A stretch of DNA of 64,000 bases, from IMG/VR virus record IMGVR_UViG_3300043418_000072, positions 124,001 to 188,000 of that record, one strand, 5' to 3'. Of this stretch, positions 1-7,150 are shown piece after piece. Every line of letters begins with the position of its first letter. The stretch's first letter is position 1. The position numbers and the translations under genes are program-made. The stretch is from a virus. The notes beneath the pieces were generated by a model. It was given only the letters and a program-made list of their open reading frames with translations, made no database searches and was not told where the DNA came from.

Positions 1-150
1 TTCGGCAAATGGTTCTTGATCGTGTGGCGCCCAGTAATTATTTGTTAGATAGTCCCACCCAAACACATTTGCATTGGCTGCAAATATTTTTGAAAATAAA
101 TGATTCCCGGACCCCTGGGGGCCGGTTATCACCAATAAGGTTTTTGACAT
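1..150 (-). CDS. P-loop (sulfotransferase/kinase-like) protein, C-terminus outside window
   Basis: Only the first 50 codons lie in the window. The ATG at 148-150 overlaps the TGA of the Bug receptor gene (TGATG), so it is the last visible cistron of the 2364-to-1 operon. Residues 8-16 read ITGPQGSGN, a phosphate-binding loop of the type used by small kinases and sulfotransferases, though the usual Lys is replaced by Asn. Two upstream genes have related openings. Function is inferred from the loop only. Confidence 0.6.
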   Translation of the reverse strand, partial: MSKTLLVITGPQGSGNHLFSKIFAANANVFGWDYLTNNYWAPHDQEPFAE

Positions 151-1109
151 CAGTCTAGTAAGTTAATTTGTTGACTTAACGGAATGAACACGCTGCGCAA
201 CTGCTCAATGTGTCGATTAAACCCCGAAGGAGTAAGTTCACGCTCGTCAATGAATATTAGATTGGTATCGTAATACTGCTTGATCTCTGCGCTACGCAAT
301 GCAGGGATGAAATTTTTAGCATACCAGTCCACAATCTCTTTAGGGGTGTTTGGCGGCAATGCAAGTGCCCATGCTGCAAATACGTTAATGTAGCTGCCGC
401 CCACTCGAATAGGTTCTGCTGCGGGCAAATTAGCAAGGCGCTTTTCACCAGTGATGCCAATTACTTTAACGTGCCCGCTTTGTACTAGTGGCAGCGCAAT
501 AGCAATGGGCATGATTCCAAACTCAATTCCTGCATCGCTAGCCACGGCTGTAACTGCCTGCAACGGGCCAGGGAACTGTGTAAACTTAACTTGAGTTTTG
601 TTTCCACCAGCTTTCATCATAAAGAACTCGTATGCCATTCTGTGAGCTCCTCCACCAATTGCAAAAGTAATTGGCTTGTCTGTTTCTTTAACTAACTTAG
701 CAAGTTCTGCAGGAGTAGTAATCTTGCTCTTGGGATTGGCAACGATCGCCAACGGACTCTTGCCCATACCAAATGCAGTTGTAAAACTGTTGTATTGGAA
801 CTGCTTAATGTCCTTTTGCCAAATGTCATTTGTTACGTAGGTACTCATGTAACTGGGGATAGCAATAGTGTGGCCATCAGGTTTGGCGTTATATAGCAAG
901 TTCATTGATACTACGCTGTCTGCGCCGGGCTTGAGGTCAATTACAAACACAGCAGGATTGGTTTTGTTAACCACTGCACTAATGGCGCGAAATCCAACTT
1001 CGTTGCCTGAGCCGGGTTGGTTACCAATTAAGACTGTAATGGGTTTAGTGGGTTCCCATGCAAACGCTAGCACAGGGATTAGTAGTAAGGTGATTAAAAA
1101 CTTTTTCAT
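150..1109 (-). CDS. Bug/TctC-family periplasmic solute receptor (tripartite tricarboxylate transporter type)
   Basis: A 319-aa protein of the normal length for this family. It starts with a clear signal peptide (MKKFLITLLLIPVLAFA) followed by WEPTKPITVLIGNQPGSGNE, the characteristic first strand and glycine-rich ligand loop of Bug/TctC receptors. The IAIPSYMSTY and GIMPIAIALP segments fit the two-lobed fold. In bacteria these proteins capture carboxylates or other small acids in the periplasm for a TctAB permease. No permease genes are visible here, so it would have to work with host TctAB or signal through a host sensor. It overlaps its upstream neighbour by 4 bp (ATGA) and is translated inside a phage operon of P-loop proteins, so it is not a host fragment at a junction. 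Family call is firm; substrate is unknown. Confidence 0.85.
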   Translation of the reverse strand: MKKFLITLLLIPVLAFAWEPTKPITVLIGNQPGSGNEVGFRAISAVVNKTNPAVFVIDLKPGADSVVSMNLLYNAKPDGHTIAIPSYMSTYVTNDIWQKDIKQFQYNSFTTAFGMGKSPLAIVANPKSKITTPAELAKLVKETDKPITFAIGGGAHRMAYEFFMMKAGGNKTQVKFTQFPGPLQAVTAVASDAGIEFGIMPIAIALPLVQSGHVKVIGITGEKRLANLPAAEPIRVGGSYINVFAAWALALPPNTPKEIVDWYAKNFIPALRSAEIKQYYDTNLIFIDERELTPSGFNRHIEQLRSVFIPLSQQINLLD

Positions 1110-1792
1110 ATTGTTCTCCGATTTAAATTAGTTTTAGATAGCAACCGGACTGGGTGCAAGTTAATCCAGTTATCTATGTGAGTTTGTTGAGGTTCGTTAA
1201 TTGAAAGGTCAAAATTGTTAAGTAATGCAGTACCAGGATCGTTAACTAGGTCTTTTAAAGAAACTTTAACATCAGCTTGGTCCATTGCCTGCTGCACCCC
1301 TTTTGTATAAATCTCACCGTCGATTACTTCTGCATTTCGTATAGCAAGTTTTGTACGCCTAATAGCTTCAGTTGTAGTTACAATTTCGTCTTTATACCAT
1401 TTTTTATAATATGCAAATGCTTTCTTATACCATGCCAATCTAAGCTCAGTGCGTAAGTCAGTATAGAGAAAAACTTTCTTCCCTGGTAAAGATTCCCACT
1501 GTTCAATATGATTGCAAGTGAAATATATTTTGTGTTTCCCAAGGTCCATTGTTTGAGTAACAGAATTTATAGGCCACGATTCAGTATTCTTCCATTCCGT
1601 CCCAACGGTCCACTGATTCTTGTATACTACTTTTTTAAAAAATAAAAACCATGACCGGTAAGAGTTGAGGGTGATATTTTCATGATGGAAATGGCATGTA
1701 TAGTTGCCACTTAACAATAACAAGTGCAAGAATAAAAAGCCGCCACTGCCACCGTAGTAGAATATATTTAGATCGCTAGAGTCTTTGCTCAT
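1106..1792 (-). CDS. Sulfotransferase-like P-loop protein
   Basis: 228 aa. The N-terminus contains FYYGGSGGFLFLHLLLLSG (residues 11-29), a glycine-rich loop followed by a hydrophobic helix, as in the small sulfotransferase-like proteins often seen in environmental phages. The central KKVFLYTDLRTELRLAWYKK may correspond to the 3'-phosphate-binding Arg/Ser segment. It overlaps the genes on both sides by 4 bp (ATGA). Assignment rests on fold-like pattern recognition; a host-surface or virion-modifying role would be a guess. Confidence 0.45.
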   Translation of the reverse strand: MSKDSSDLNIFYYGGSGGFLFLHLLLLSGNYTCHFHHENITLNSYRSWFLFFKKVVYKNQWTVGTEWKNTESWPINSVTQTMDLGKHKIYFTCNHIEQWESLPGKKVFLYTDLRTELRLAWYKKAFAYYKKWYKDEIVTTTEAIRRTKLAIRNAEVIDGEIYTKGVQQAMDQADVKVSLKDLVNDPGTALLNNFDLSINEPQQTHIDNWINLHPVRLLSKTNLNRRTI

Positions 1793-2364
1793 TTAATAAT
1801 TGTGACTAGTATATCACTATGCTGTTTAGTTAATCGCACGTCGTGACCAAAGTTATTTTTAATCCATGCATCAGTGAAGTGGTTCCAGGTTGCATCGTGT
1901 TGGTATGCAAACTCCAGTATCCTTTTGTTCTGTACGCTGATCTCATGTAACATAGTTGGACTGTCTTGGTACCAACTGTAGTCAGGGTACTCAATATCAA
2001 ACCCACCTGCTTCGTGCCACCATGTATAGCTAGGCATATCGGGGCGGTAGACTAGCATAATCCAATCGTCGGGAAATGCTGCTTTTACGTCATGCAGCTT
2101 ATATGCCCAGTTATGGCTCTTTACAATCTTGGTACCACCCTCTTTTGCCCATGCGCTGTCAATGTAGTCAGCATCCAATCGATCTTCCAGTTCCATGCCG
2201 GGCCCAAAGTATGCGCCACAGTGGCCTCCATATTTTGCATGAGTGAATACACGATCATTATTACGATCCCGAGTATTAAACTCTGGCAGTGTTTCTAGTA
2301 GTTGTGCAATGCCGCTCCAGCGGCTTCCGGGCACTCCGGTAAAAAATATTCGATTTGGTAGCAT
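1789..2364 (-). CDS. Sulfotransferase-like P-loop protein
   Basis: 191 aa. RIFFTGVPGSRWSGIAQLLE (residues 4-23) matches the PAPS 5'-phosphosulfate loop of sulfotransferases, and KIVKSHNWAYKL plus DDWIMLVYRPDMPSYTWW resemble the catalytic-His region and the R-x-x-x-x-S 3'-phosphate-binding segment. An in-frame ATG five codons upstream (2379) lies inside the palindrome of the divergent promoter region, so the start at 2364 is preferred. First gene of the operon that contains the Bug receptor. Confidence 0.55.
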   Translation of the reverse strand: MLPNRIFFTGVPGSRWSGIAQLLETLPEFNTRDRNNDRVFTHAKYGGHCGAYFGPGMELEDRLDADYIDSAWAKEGGTKIVKSHNWAYKLHDVKAAFPDDWIMLVYRPDMPSYTWWHEAGGFDIEYPDYSWYQDSPTMLHEISVQNKRILEFAYQHDATWNHFTDAWIKNNFGHDVRLTKQHSDILVTIIK

Positions 2365-2365
2365 A

Positions 2366-2377
2366 GTATTTAAATAC
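2366..2377. promoter_or_regulatory. Palindromic AT-rich late-promoter-like element between divergent genes
   Basis: GTATTTAAATAC is a perfect 12-bp palindrome midway between the minus gene starting at 2364 and the plus gene starting at 2397. Both strands read TTTAAATAC, close to the TATAAATA core of T4-type late promoters, so it could serve both directions. On minus the ATG begins almost at once, implying a very short or absent leader. Function is inferred from sequence and position. Confidence 0.4.
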
Positions 2378-2396
2378 ACATTGTAGACAATTTTAT

Positions 2397-2936
2397 ATGA
2401 TTAATCAACCTTACCTCAATGACTATTTTGCCAATGTATGGGCAAAACGCGATCGCACTCTTGATCAATATACCTACACTGGATGGGCCTTAGTGGACAA
2501 AATTAAACCCGATGAACGAGTAATTGATGTTGGGTGCGGAATGAATCCGTTTAAAGGGCATATCCCTGATCTAGTGGGCATCGATCCTGCATTTGACCAA
2601 GCAGACGTTAAATGCACACTAGAAGAGTACCGCACCCCCGCACCGTTTGATGTTGCGTTTTGTTTGGGGTCAATTAACTTTGGCGATAGGAAAAACATCG
2701 AAGATCAAATTGCTATAGTGCTTGGGTTGCTTAAAAGCGAAGCCAGGATTTATTGGCGTTGCAATCCTGGGCGCAAAGATCACGGTAACACAGAATGTAA
2801 CGACATTGATTTTTATCCATGGAGTATTGAGGAGCATGTGCGTTTAAGCGAGCTATTTGGATGTAAGCTAGTAGAATGCAGATGGGACACGCAGAACCGC
2901 CTATACGCAGAGTGGAAAGTATCGCGCACAGCTTAA
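2397..2936 (+). CDS. Class I SAM-dependent methyltransferase-like protein
   Basis: 179 aa. ERVIDVGCGMNPFKG (residues 40-54) is motif I of Rossmann-fold methyltransferases, the SAM-binding glycine loop; VGIDPAFDQAD supplies the acidic ribose-binding residue of motif II; FDVAFCLGSINFGD corresponds to motif IV. The protein is short for the family, with a compact C-terminal half. Substrate cannot be told. It is one of only two non-endonuclease genes on the plus strand, next to phoH. Confidence 0.65.
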   Translation: MINQPYLNDYFANVWAKRDRTLDQYTYTGWALVDKIKPDERVIDVGCGMNPFKGHIPDLVGIDPAFDQADVKCTLEEYRTPAPFDVAFCLGSINFGDRKNIEDQIAIVLGLLKSEARIYWRCNPGRKDHGNTECNDIDFYPWSIEEHVRLSELFGCKLVECRWDTQNRLYAEWKVSRTA

Positions 2937-3058
2937 TACTTATGCCGGTCAACCAAAGTTATAAACCCTGTTAATTGGTCCGAGTCAACCTCCGTAAATA
3001 TTTGCGTGGACAGACTGTTTTACTGATCCACAGTAAAATGGAAAAATTCACGCACCCC

Positions 3059-3065
3059 AAGGAGG
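3059..3065 (+). promoter_or_regulatory. Strong Shine-Dalgarno deciding the phoH start
   Basis: AAGGAGG followed by 5 nt and TTG at 3071. The upstream in-frame ATG (3038) and GTG (2975) have no comparable site, so TTG 3071 is the likely initiator. Confidence 0.7.
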
Positions 3066-3070
3066 CACAT

Positions 3071-3829
3071 TTGTCTAAACAGCGTAAAGGCCGAGCATCA
3101 AATGCTCAACCAGCAATCACCCAATCAAACAATCGCAACGATAACACCATTAACATCGATACATATCGTCCCCAAAAACAAAGACCAATTAACCTTTCCC
3201 CAAAGTCTTTAGCACAAGAAGACTATATTGATCTGTTAACAGATCCCCAAAAAATTATTCTATTCGCCACTGGCCCAGCAGGTACTGGTAAAACAATGCT
3301 AGCCGTATTAGCGGCACTAAAAGCATTTAGAGCTGGCGAATGTTCCAAGATCGTTATCACTCGACCAGCCGTCGGCGTTGATGATGAGCAGCACGGGTTC
3401 CTACCAGGCGACCTTAATGCAAAAATGGCACCATGGACTAGACCTATTTTAGATTACATCGAAGAATACTATAGACCAATTGAAGTCACAAAAATGCTAG
3501 AAGAAAAACAAATTGAGATCTCTCCACTAGCATATATGAGAGGACGTACCTTTAAAAATAGTTGGATTATTGCAGACGAAATGCAAAACGCCACACCATC
3601 GCAGATGAAGATGCTGCTAACACGCCTCGGTGAAGGTTCCAAGATTGTAGTTACAGGTGACACACGCCAAGCAGACCGTAAAGAAGCAGACAACGGCTTA
3701 CTAGACTTTAAACGTCTAGTTGATGATTACCGTAATTGCAAATACGTCAGCGGAGTGGAATTCACAGGCAAGGATATTATGCGACATCCTGCTGTTCTCG
3801 AGATATTGAAGATCTACAAGGAGGTATGA
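3071..3829 (+). CDS. phoH: PhoH-like ATPase
   Basis: 252 aa from the TTG with a perfect SD. Walker A is ATGPAGTGKTMLA near residue 75; Walker B and the following motif read SWIIADEMQNATPSQMKMLL; KIVVTGDTRQADR is the sensor-like GDxxQ stretch typical of PhoH. A basic, low-complexity N-terminus of about 50 residues precedes the ATPase core. PhoH is a very common marine and freshwater phage gene related to superfamily 1 helicase cores; its role in infection (often suggested to be RNA metabolism or phosphate stress) is unsettled. Followed by a strong terminator. Confidence 0.9.
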   Translation: MSKQRKGRASNAQPAITQSNNRNDNTINIDTYRPQKQRPINLSPKSLAQEDYIDLLTDPQKIILFATGPAGTGKTMLAVLAALKAFRAGECSKIVITRPAVGVDDEQHGFLPGDLNAKMAPWTRPILDYIEEYYRPIEVTKMLEEKQIEISPLAYMRGRTFKNSWIIADEMQNATPSQMKMLLTRLGEGSKIVVTGDTRQADRKEADNGLLDFKRLVDDYRNCKYVSGVEFTGKDIMRHPAVLEILKIYKEV

Positions 3830-3858
3830 GTATAGTTACTTACTAACCTTATCCGCTT

Positions 3859-3904
3859 ATATGCGCTAACACTAAATCCAACTAGTGTTGGCGCATATTC
3901 TTTT
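3859..3904 (+). terminator. Rho-independent terminator after phoH
   Basis: A 16-bp stem (3859-3874 with 3883-3898, one G-T pair) and an 8-nt loop, followed on plus by TCTTTTAAG. It lies between the convergent phoH and 3903-4124 genes. Little U-run exists on the minus side. Confidence 0.8.
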
Positions 3905-4124
3905 AAGATATACGACCAATTGCCACGTAGATTAACTCATCCAGCTCTTGCTGGTAGTCTCGCCCGGTTCTACGCAGCTCGTAAATTTTAGTCACTAACT
4001 CCGACGGTGTACTACTGTCAACTTCAAAGCCCTTGCCTCGTTTTTCTAATTCTTCAATTAGATCGTAGGTGTCAAAGTCGGTTAAATCTACGTCAACTTC
4101 TACATAAGTTTCAACTGTTGCCAT
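3903..4124 (-). CDS. Hypothetical protein, acidic, 73 aa
   Basis: Begins MATVETYVEVDVDLTDFDTY, highly acidic, then a Lys-rich helix and TGRDYQQELDELIYVAIGR. Resembles the small beta-strand-plus-helix proteins seen in phage early regions. Last gene of the 9.5-to-3.9 kb run and overlaps its upstream neighbour by 14 bp. No function recognised. Confidence 0.7.
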   Translation of the reverse strand: MATVETYVEVDVDLTDFDTYDLIEELEKRGKGFEVDSSTPSELVTKIYELRRTGRDYQQELDELIYVAIGRIS

Positions 4125-4593
4125 TGTGTTCTTTCGTTAAGTTGCATACCATTTGAAAGTGCTCGTATGCTTGTCGCACACTTTCATGCTGCATTAGGTT
4201 CTCTGCTTCTCGGGTCATGACTTTAACTGCATCTTCGCAGGCTTCGCGGGCACTAGGCCATTCTAGTGTCTTTGCACTATCCCCAAACTCAGCAACTAGA
4301 TTATCCCAGGCTGCTTTCTGACTAGGAGTTAGCGGTGTGTTGCTTTGTTTTTGTTTCTGCATACGCAAGTCTGTGGCAGCAACAATGGCGCTACTGATAG
4401 CATCTTCTGCTAGCCGCCCTGCTGCAATCATTGCAGCATAGTTGGGATCAATATTGTATCTGCGACTAACCCCGCCGGGATAGCAAATAGTGAGATGTGA
4501 GCCTTTGGGTAATGCGTCCATTAGATCGCTATCGTACTCATGCACTGGCACATATCTGCGGCCAACTTTTTCGTAGAAGATCTTCTTAGTCAT
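4111..4593 (-). CDS. Conserved phage hypothetical protein, 160 aa
   Basis: Start taken at MTKKIFYEKVGRRYVPVHEY, whose ATG overlaps the end of the preceding 50-aa gene. A longer reading to 4677 would engulf that gene. The GSHLTICYPGGVSRRYNIDP segment and following helical residues AEDAISSAIVAATDLRMQ suggest a small beta domain followed by helices. No enzymatic motif seen. Confidence 0.7.
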   Translation of the reverse strand: MTKKIFYEKVGRRYVPVHEYDSDLMDALPKGSHLTICYPGGVSRRYNIDPNYAAMIAAGRLAEDAISSAIVAATDLRMQKQKQSNTPLTPSQKAAWDNLVAEFGDSAKTLEWPSAREACEDAVKVMTREAENLMQHESVRQAYEHFQMVCNLTKEHNGNS

Positions 4594-4738
4594 TTTGTTG
4601 ATGCCTATATTCACGTTTAAACCAATACTTGTACTTGGCAAAATATTCCTGTGCAGTATATGGCAACACCTGGCCATAGCTTTCTAGCTCTGTTTGATGT
4701 TCGTACCATTTTTCCTGACACCATGCTCTAAAGTTCAT
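4586..4738 (-). CDS. Small hypothetical protein, 50 aa
   Basis: Starts MNFRAWCQEKWYEHQTELE and ends EYRHQQND; rich in Trp, Tyr and charged residues, including KYKYWFKREYRH. Its stop overlaps the next start (ATGACTAA) and it fills the gap to the 4739-4975 gene exactly, the spacing expected of a real cistron. Function unknown. Confidence 0.65.
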   Translation of the reverse strand: MNFRAWCQEKWYEHQTELESYGQVLPYTAQEYFAKYKYWFKREYRHQQND

Positions 4739-4975
4739 TTACATTTCCTTTAGTAGTGCAACATGAGTGCGGGATAAACGTAAGATACTGTGATTAGCTT
4801 CTTCAAATCTAATTGGCAAATCTGTATGTACTAGGACTTGCTTATTTTCTTCGCGAACCACCATTGCAATGAAGGGAATTTTATTCCAGTGGCCAAAAAC
4901 TCTGTCGCCATAGTTGTACTTAGGCTTGGGCTTATCAGCATCACGTGCTGCAAAATATTCTGCGTAATTAGCCAT
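4739..4975 (-). CDS. Hypothetical protein with small beta-barrel-like segment, 78 aa
   Basis: MANYAEYFAARDADKPKPKY is followed by YGDRVFGHWNKIPFIAMVVRE, the alternating pattern of an SH3/KOW-like barrel. The ATG overlaps the TAA of 4975-5232. The next gene upstream has the same kind of barrel pattern, so the two may be related. Confidence 0.7.
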   Translation of the reverse strand: MANYAEYFAARDADKPKPKYNYGDRVFGHWNKIPFIAMVVREENKQVLVHTDLPIRFEEANHSILRLSRTHVALLKEM

Positions 4976-5232
4976 TATGCGCCACCTCTAAGAATGTACA
5001 TAGTAACGTCTTGGCTGTCAATAACACACATTTGCTCGCCGTACTTGTTATGCTCACCGCTGTACCATGAACGTTTTTCGACGTTGAGGATTTCAACCTT
5101 AACCATCTTAGGGTTAATCTTAACTACCTTGGCGATCTCCATGCCATTATGGTGCGCCACTGCAACGCAATCACCTAGTGCAATATCCCGACCTAGTTTA
5201 TCTTTGTGTACCGGAATTTCTTTAGCTGCCAT
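4975..5232 (-). CDS. Hypothetical KOW/SH3-like protein, 85 aa
   Basis: GRDIALGDCVAVAHHNGMEI then AKVVKINPKMVKVEILN gives the strand pattern of a KOW/SH3-type barrel (residues 14-50). Overlaps 5222-5527 by 11 bp. Probably a small nucleic-acid- or protein-binding domain, by inference only. Confidence 0.7.
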   Translation of the reverse strand: MAAKEIPVHKDKLGRDIALGDCVAVAHHNGMEIAKVVKINPKMVKVEILNVEKRSWYSGEHNKYGEQMCVIDSQDVTMYILRGGA

Positions 5233-5527
5233 GTGATGCTTTCAACATTTCAATTAGTTTTTCGGGTTTGACAATCTCGTGGACCATTTTGTGATCAGTC
5301 GGGATGCAACGGTATTCAATTACCTCCCACTCGCTCATGTCAGTGGCTCCATAATATTTGTTAATATGGCTTGTAATGTGGGCACGGAGTTTACCCAGGG
5401 TGTCCCAAGTCTTGCCACCTTTTTCGACCCAATAGCTGTTGTTGCCATCTGCGTTGGCATAAGTGCCGCCTTTGCTATAACGCTTGGTTACTCGGTGGCG
5501 TATTTTAAAAAATGTTTGTTCACTCAT
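5222..5527 (-). CDS. Hypothetical protein, 101 aa
   Basis: Start placed at MSEQTFFKIRHRVTKRYSKG because its ATG overlaps the stop of the preceding 36-aa gene (ATGA). FKIRH..TKRYSKGGTYANADG and KTWDTLGKLRAHITSHIN look like a short strand-helix domain. The longer upstream reading runs across two other small genes. Confidence 0.7.
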   Translation of the reverse strand: MSEQTFFKIRHRVTKRYSKGGTYANADGNNSYWVEKGGKTWDTLGKLRAHITSHINKYYGATDMSEWEVIEYRCIPTDHKMVHEIVKPEKLIEMLKASHGS

Positions 5528-5634
5528 CTGCGTTTCCTTTTGGCATCTGCTTTGCCAGTGAAATACCCAACTAACCAAAAACATATTGCAGTCCACAATA
5601 TCCAACCCACCATGTAACTTACTGGTACCATCAT
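5524..5634 (-). CDS. Tiny single-span membrane protein, 36 aa
   Basis: One hydrophobic helix (VGWILWTAICFWLVGYF) followed by a basic tail ADAKRKRR. Start ATGATG overlaps the TGA of 5631-5744; stop overlaps the next ATG. The exact ATGA overlaps at both ends support translation. Confidence 0.55.
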   Translation of the reverse strand: MMVPVSYMVGWILWTAICFWLVGYFTGKADAKRKRR

Positions 5635-5744
5635 TGATCCACAACGTGATAATTAGAAAAGGGGTAAGTTTCTTGTAACCATTGTAACATATCTTCCTTA
5701 AAAGGTAAACGAATATTATCGTATTTGTTAGTTATGTACTTCAT
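5631..5744 (-). CDS. Tiny hypothetical protein, 37 aa
   Basis: MKYITNKYDNIRLPFKEDML then QWLQETYPFSNYHVVD. Overlaps 5728-5934 by 17 bp and the following gene by TGATG. Predicted from overlap architecture and absence of any other gene here. Confidence 0.5.
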   Translation of the reverse strand: MKYITNKYDNIRLPFKEDMLQWLQETYPFSNYHVVDQ

Positions 5745-5934
5745 TGGGAATTCCAGCTTCGGTTGCACACTTGACACAAAGAGCCTTAGGACGAGGGCCG
5801 CCCATACCACTGATCACTTGATTGCATTGGCAACACGCGATCATCGCAGCGGTGTAGATGTAGCCCTTTTTGGGTTGTTGGATAGGTTGGTACTGGTCTT
5901 TGCCCACTCGATCGTAACCGATGATTTCACTCAT
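5728..5934 (-). CDS. Zinc-ribbon-like small protein, 68 aa
   Basis: Two CxxC pairs (CCQC at about 34-37 and CVKC at about 53-56) separated by a Gly-Pro-rich turn make a likely zinc ribbon. MSEIIGYDRVGKDQYQPIQQ forms the N-terminus. Such ribbons in phages often sit in small nucleic-acid or anti-host proteins; no specific role can be assigned. Confidence 0.65.
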   Translation of the reverse strand: MSEIIGYDRVGKDQYQPIQQPKKGYIYTAAMIACCQCNQVISGMGGPRPKALCVKCATEAGIPNEVHN

Positions 5935-6224
5935 GATGCGTTACCTGCACTGTCGTAGATAGAGAAACGACCAGCCTCATCATTCCAATGACGAGTATCG
6001 TAATACTGTGCTGATACAGTATAGCCTAACAAGCCAAGATCCAAGCTCATGCCAGCGTGATCTTGTCTAATGTTCCAACGGAATGCAAAGCTCACAATGG
6101 TTGAATCACGATAGACTTCAAACTCCACAGCTTTATGCAGACGATCAATGACAGCACTGCGGTTGTAGATATTGTCCCAACGGTCACTGAATGGGTTGCG
6201 TAAATTAAAACTGAAACTAATCAT
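5931..6224 (-). CDS. Hypothetical protein, 97 aa
   Basis: Beta-rich protein (MISFSFNLRNPFSDRWDNIY, then TIVSFAFRWNIRQDHAG). Its ATG is provided by the FGVEE-coding 3' end of 6221-6502, with GGAG 7 nt upstream, so it depends on that gene for initiation. Function unknown. Confidence 0.7.
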   Translation of the reverse strand: MISFSFNLRNPFSDRWDNIYNRSAVIDRLHKAVEFEVYRDSTIVSFAFRWNIRQDHAGMSLDLGLLGYTVSAQYYDTRHWNDEAGRFSIYDSAGNAS

Positions 6225-6238
6225 TCTTCAACTCCGAA
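6221..6238 (-). repeat. FGVEE coupling module, type copy
   Basis: TTCGGAGTTGAAGAATGA on minus: encodes F-G-V-E-E-stop, holds GGAG as SD and ATG for the next gene. Other copies with at most a few changes start at 6499, 6768, 8299, 39800, 40120 (untranslated frame), 40444 and 40692. Confidence 0.8.
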
Positions 6239-6502
6239 ATGTTCTTTCAATAATAATTGATAGTTATACATTACCTTGGCATACTCAGCCCCTCCTAGGT
6301 GAGAAAATCCACGATAGAGTTCAGCCTCTTCTTCTGCTTTAGCAAGACATTCCCTAACAATCAACTCTGCAAACTTTTTGTTATAAATTTCTCTACCCTC
6401 GGTAAAAGAATAAAGACGATTATGCACCCGTTCCAAGTGGGCAAGTTCATCATCAGCAAGTTGTTCTGCTACTCGTGCAAGTTCTAGAATTCGTTCGTTC
6501 AT
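6221..6502 (-). CDS. MNERI/FGVEE-family small protein
   Basis: 93 aa. Carries all three landmarks of the family: MNERILELARVAEQLADDEL at the start, KFAELIVRECLAKAEEEAEL in the middle and KEHFGVEE at the end. The tail is encoded by TTCGGAGTTGAAGAATGA, which also holds the GGAG Shine-Dalgarno and the ATG of the next gene. Mostly helical. Relatives here: 6768-6989, 8299-8526, 14824-15003, 40444-40695 and 40692-40952. Confidence 0.8.
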   Translation of the reverse strand: MNERILELARVAEQLADDELAHLERVHNRLYSFTEGREIYNKKFAELIVRECLAKAEEEAELYRGFSHLGGAEYAKVMYNYQLLLKEHFGVEE

Positions 6503-6771
6503 TCTTCAACTCCGAAAGGTTTTTTATTTTCTGCTCTATTTTCTACAATCGAACTAAGTGTAAATCCTTCAAGACCCAGTGCTACTCTGATTGCACGATT
6601 TACTTTCCAAGTTTCTCGTTCAGTCAACCATATGCCCTTTCCTAAACTTGTGAAGTCGTGAGTTGTTCCGTGCCAAGTCCAGCAACCTCCACCGAGAGTC
6701 CAGTATTCGGTTCCTTTTTCTGGAGGGGTCTTTAATGGTGAAGGAACCTCTATTCCATTAATGTAGTTCAT
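6499..6771 (-). CDS. Hypothetical protein with an FGVEE tail but unrelated body, 90 aa
   Basis: The body (YWTLGGGCWTWHGTTHDFTS and a helix ERETWKVNRAIRVALGLEGF) has no similarity to the MNERI proteins, yet it ends KKPFGVEE with the same codons. This makes the tail look like a detachable module that supplies the next gene's ribosome binding site. Function unknown. Confidence 0.7.
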   Translation of the reverse strand: MNYINGIEVPSPLKTPPEKGTEYWTLGGGCWTWHGTTHDFTSLGKGIWLTERETWKVNRAIRVALGLEGFTLSSIVENRAENKKPFGVEE

Positions 6772-6989
6772 TCTTCAACTCCGAAATGTTGTTTAATCTC
6801 GCAAATCATAGTATAACCAGGACCAGACTTTTTACCTTGTCCATAATAGTCCCCAACAATGTCAACACATTCCCTAACAATCAACTCGGCGAACATTTCC
6901 ATATGATGGTCAAGAAAATTTTTATCGTCCGCCTCGTCAAATGCCATACAATAAGCCTGTTCAGCAAGTTCTCGAATTCGTTCGTTCAT
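6768..6989 (-). CDS. MNERI/FGVEE-family small protein
   Basis: 73 aa from MNERIRELAEQAYCMAFDEA. Contains EMFAELIVRECVDIVGDYYG and ends CEIKQHFGVEE. An ATG three codons further upstream exists, but the MNERI start is the family start. The stop overlaps the ATG of 6499-6771. Confidence 0.8.
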   Translation of the reverse strand: MNERIRELAEQAYCMAFDEADDKNFLDHHMEMFAELIVRECVDIVGDYYGQGKKSGPGYTMICEIKQHFGVEE

Positions 6990-7150
6990 TAGTAACATTC
7001 CTCAACTGTGACAGTATGTCCGAGGTATTCCAACAATTTTTTGATACCTTCAGTTCCCATGTCTTCATCATTGTGGTCCCAGCTGAACCGTTTGCCATCT
7101 ACGTTTACTGTCCATCCATCACAGTATTGCTCAATCTCAATATCTTTCAT
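6989..7150 (-). CDS. Small conserved phage protein, 53 aa
   Basis: MKDIEIEQYCDGWTVNVDGK then RFSWDHNDEDMGTEGIKKLL and LGHTVTVEECY. A strand-strand-helix pattern with acidic loop. Overlaps 7147-7641 by 4 bp. Not recognised as any named family. Confidence 0.65.
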   Translation of the reverse strand: MKDIEIEQYCDGWTVNVDGKRFSWDHNDEDMGTEGIKKLLEYLGHTVTVEECY

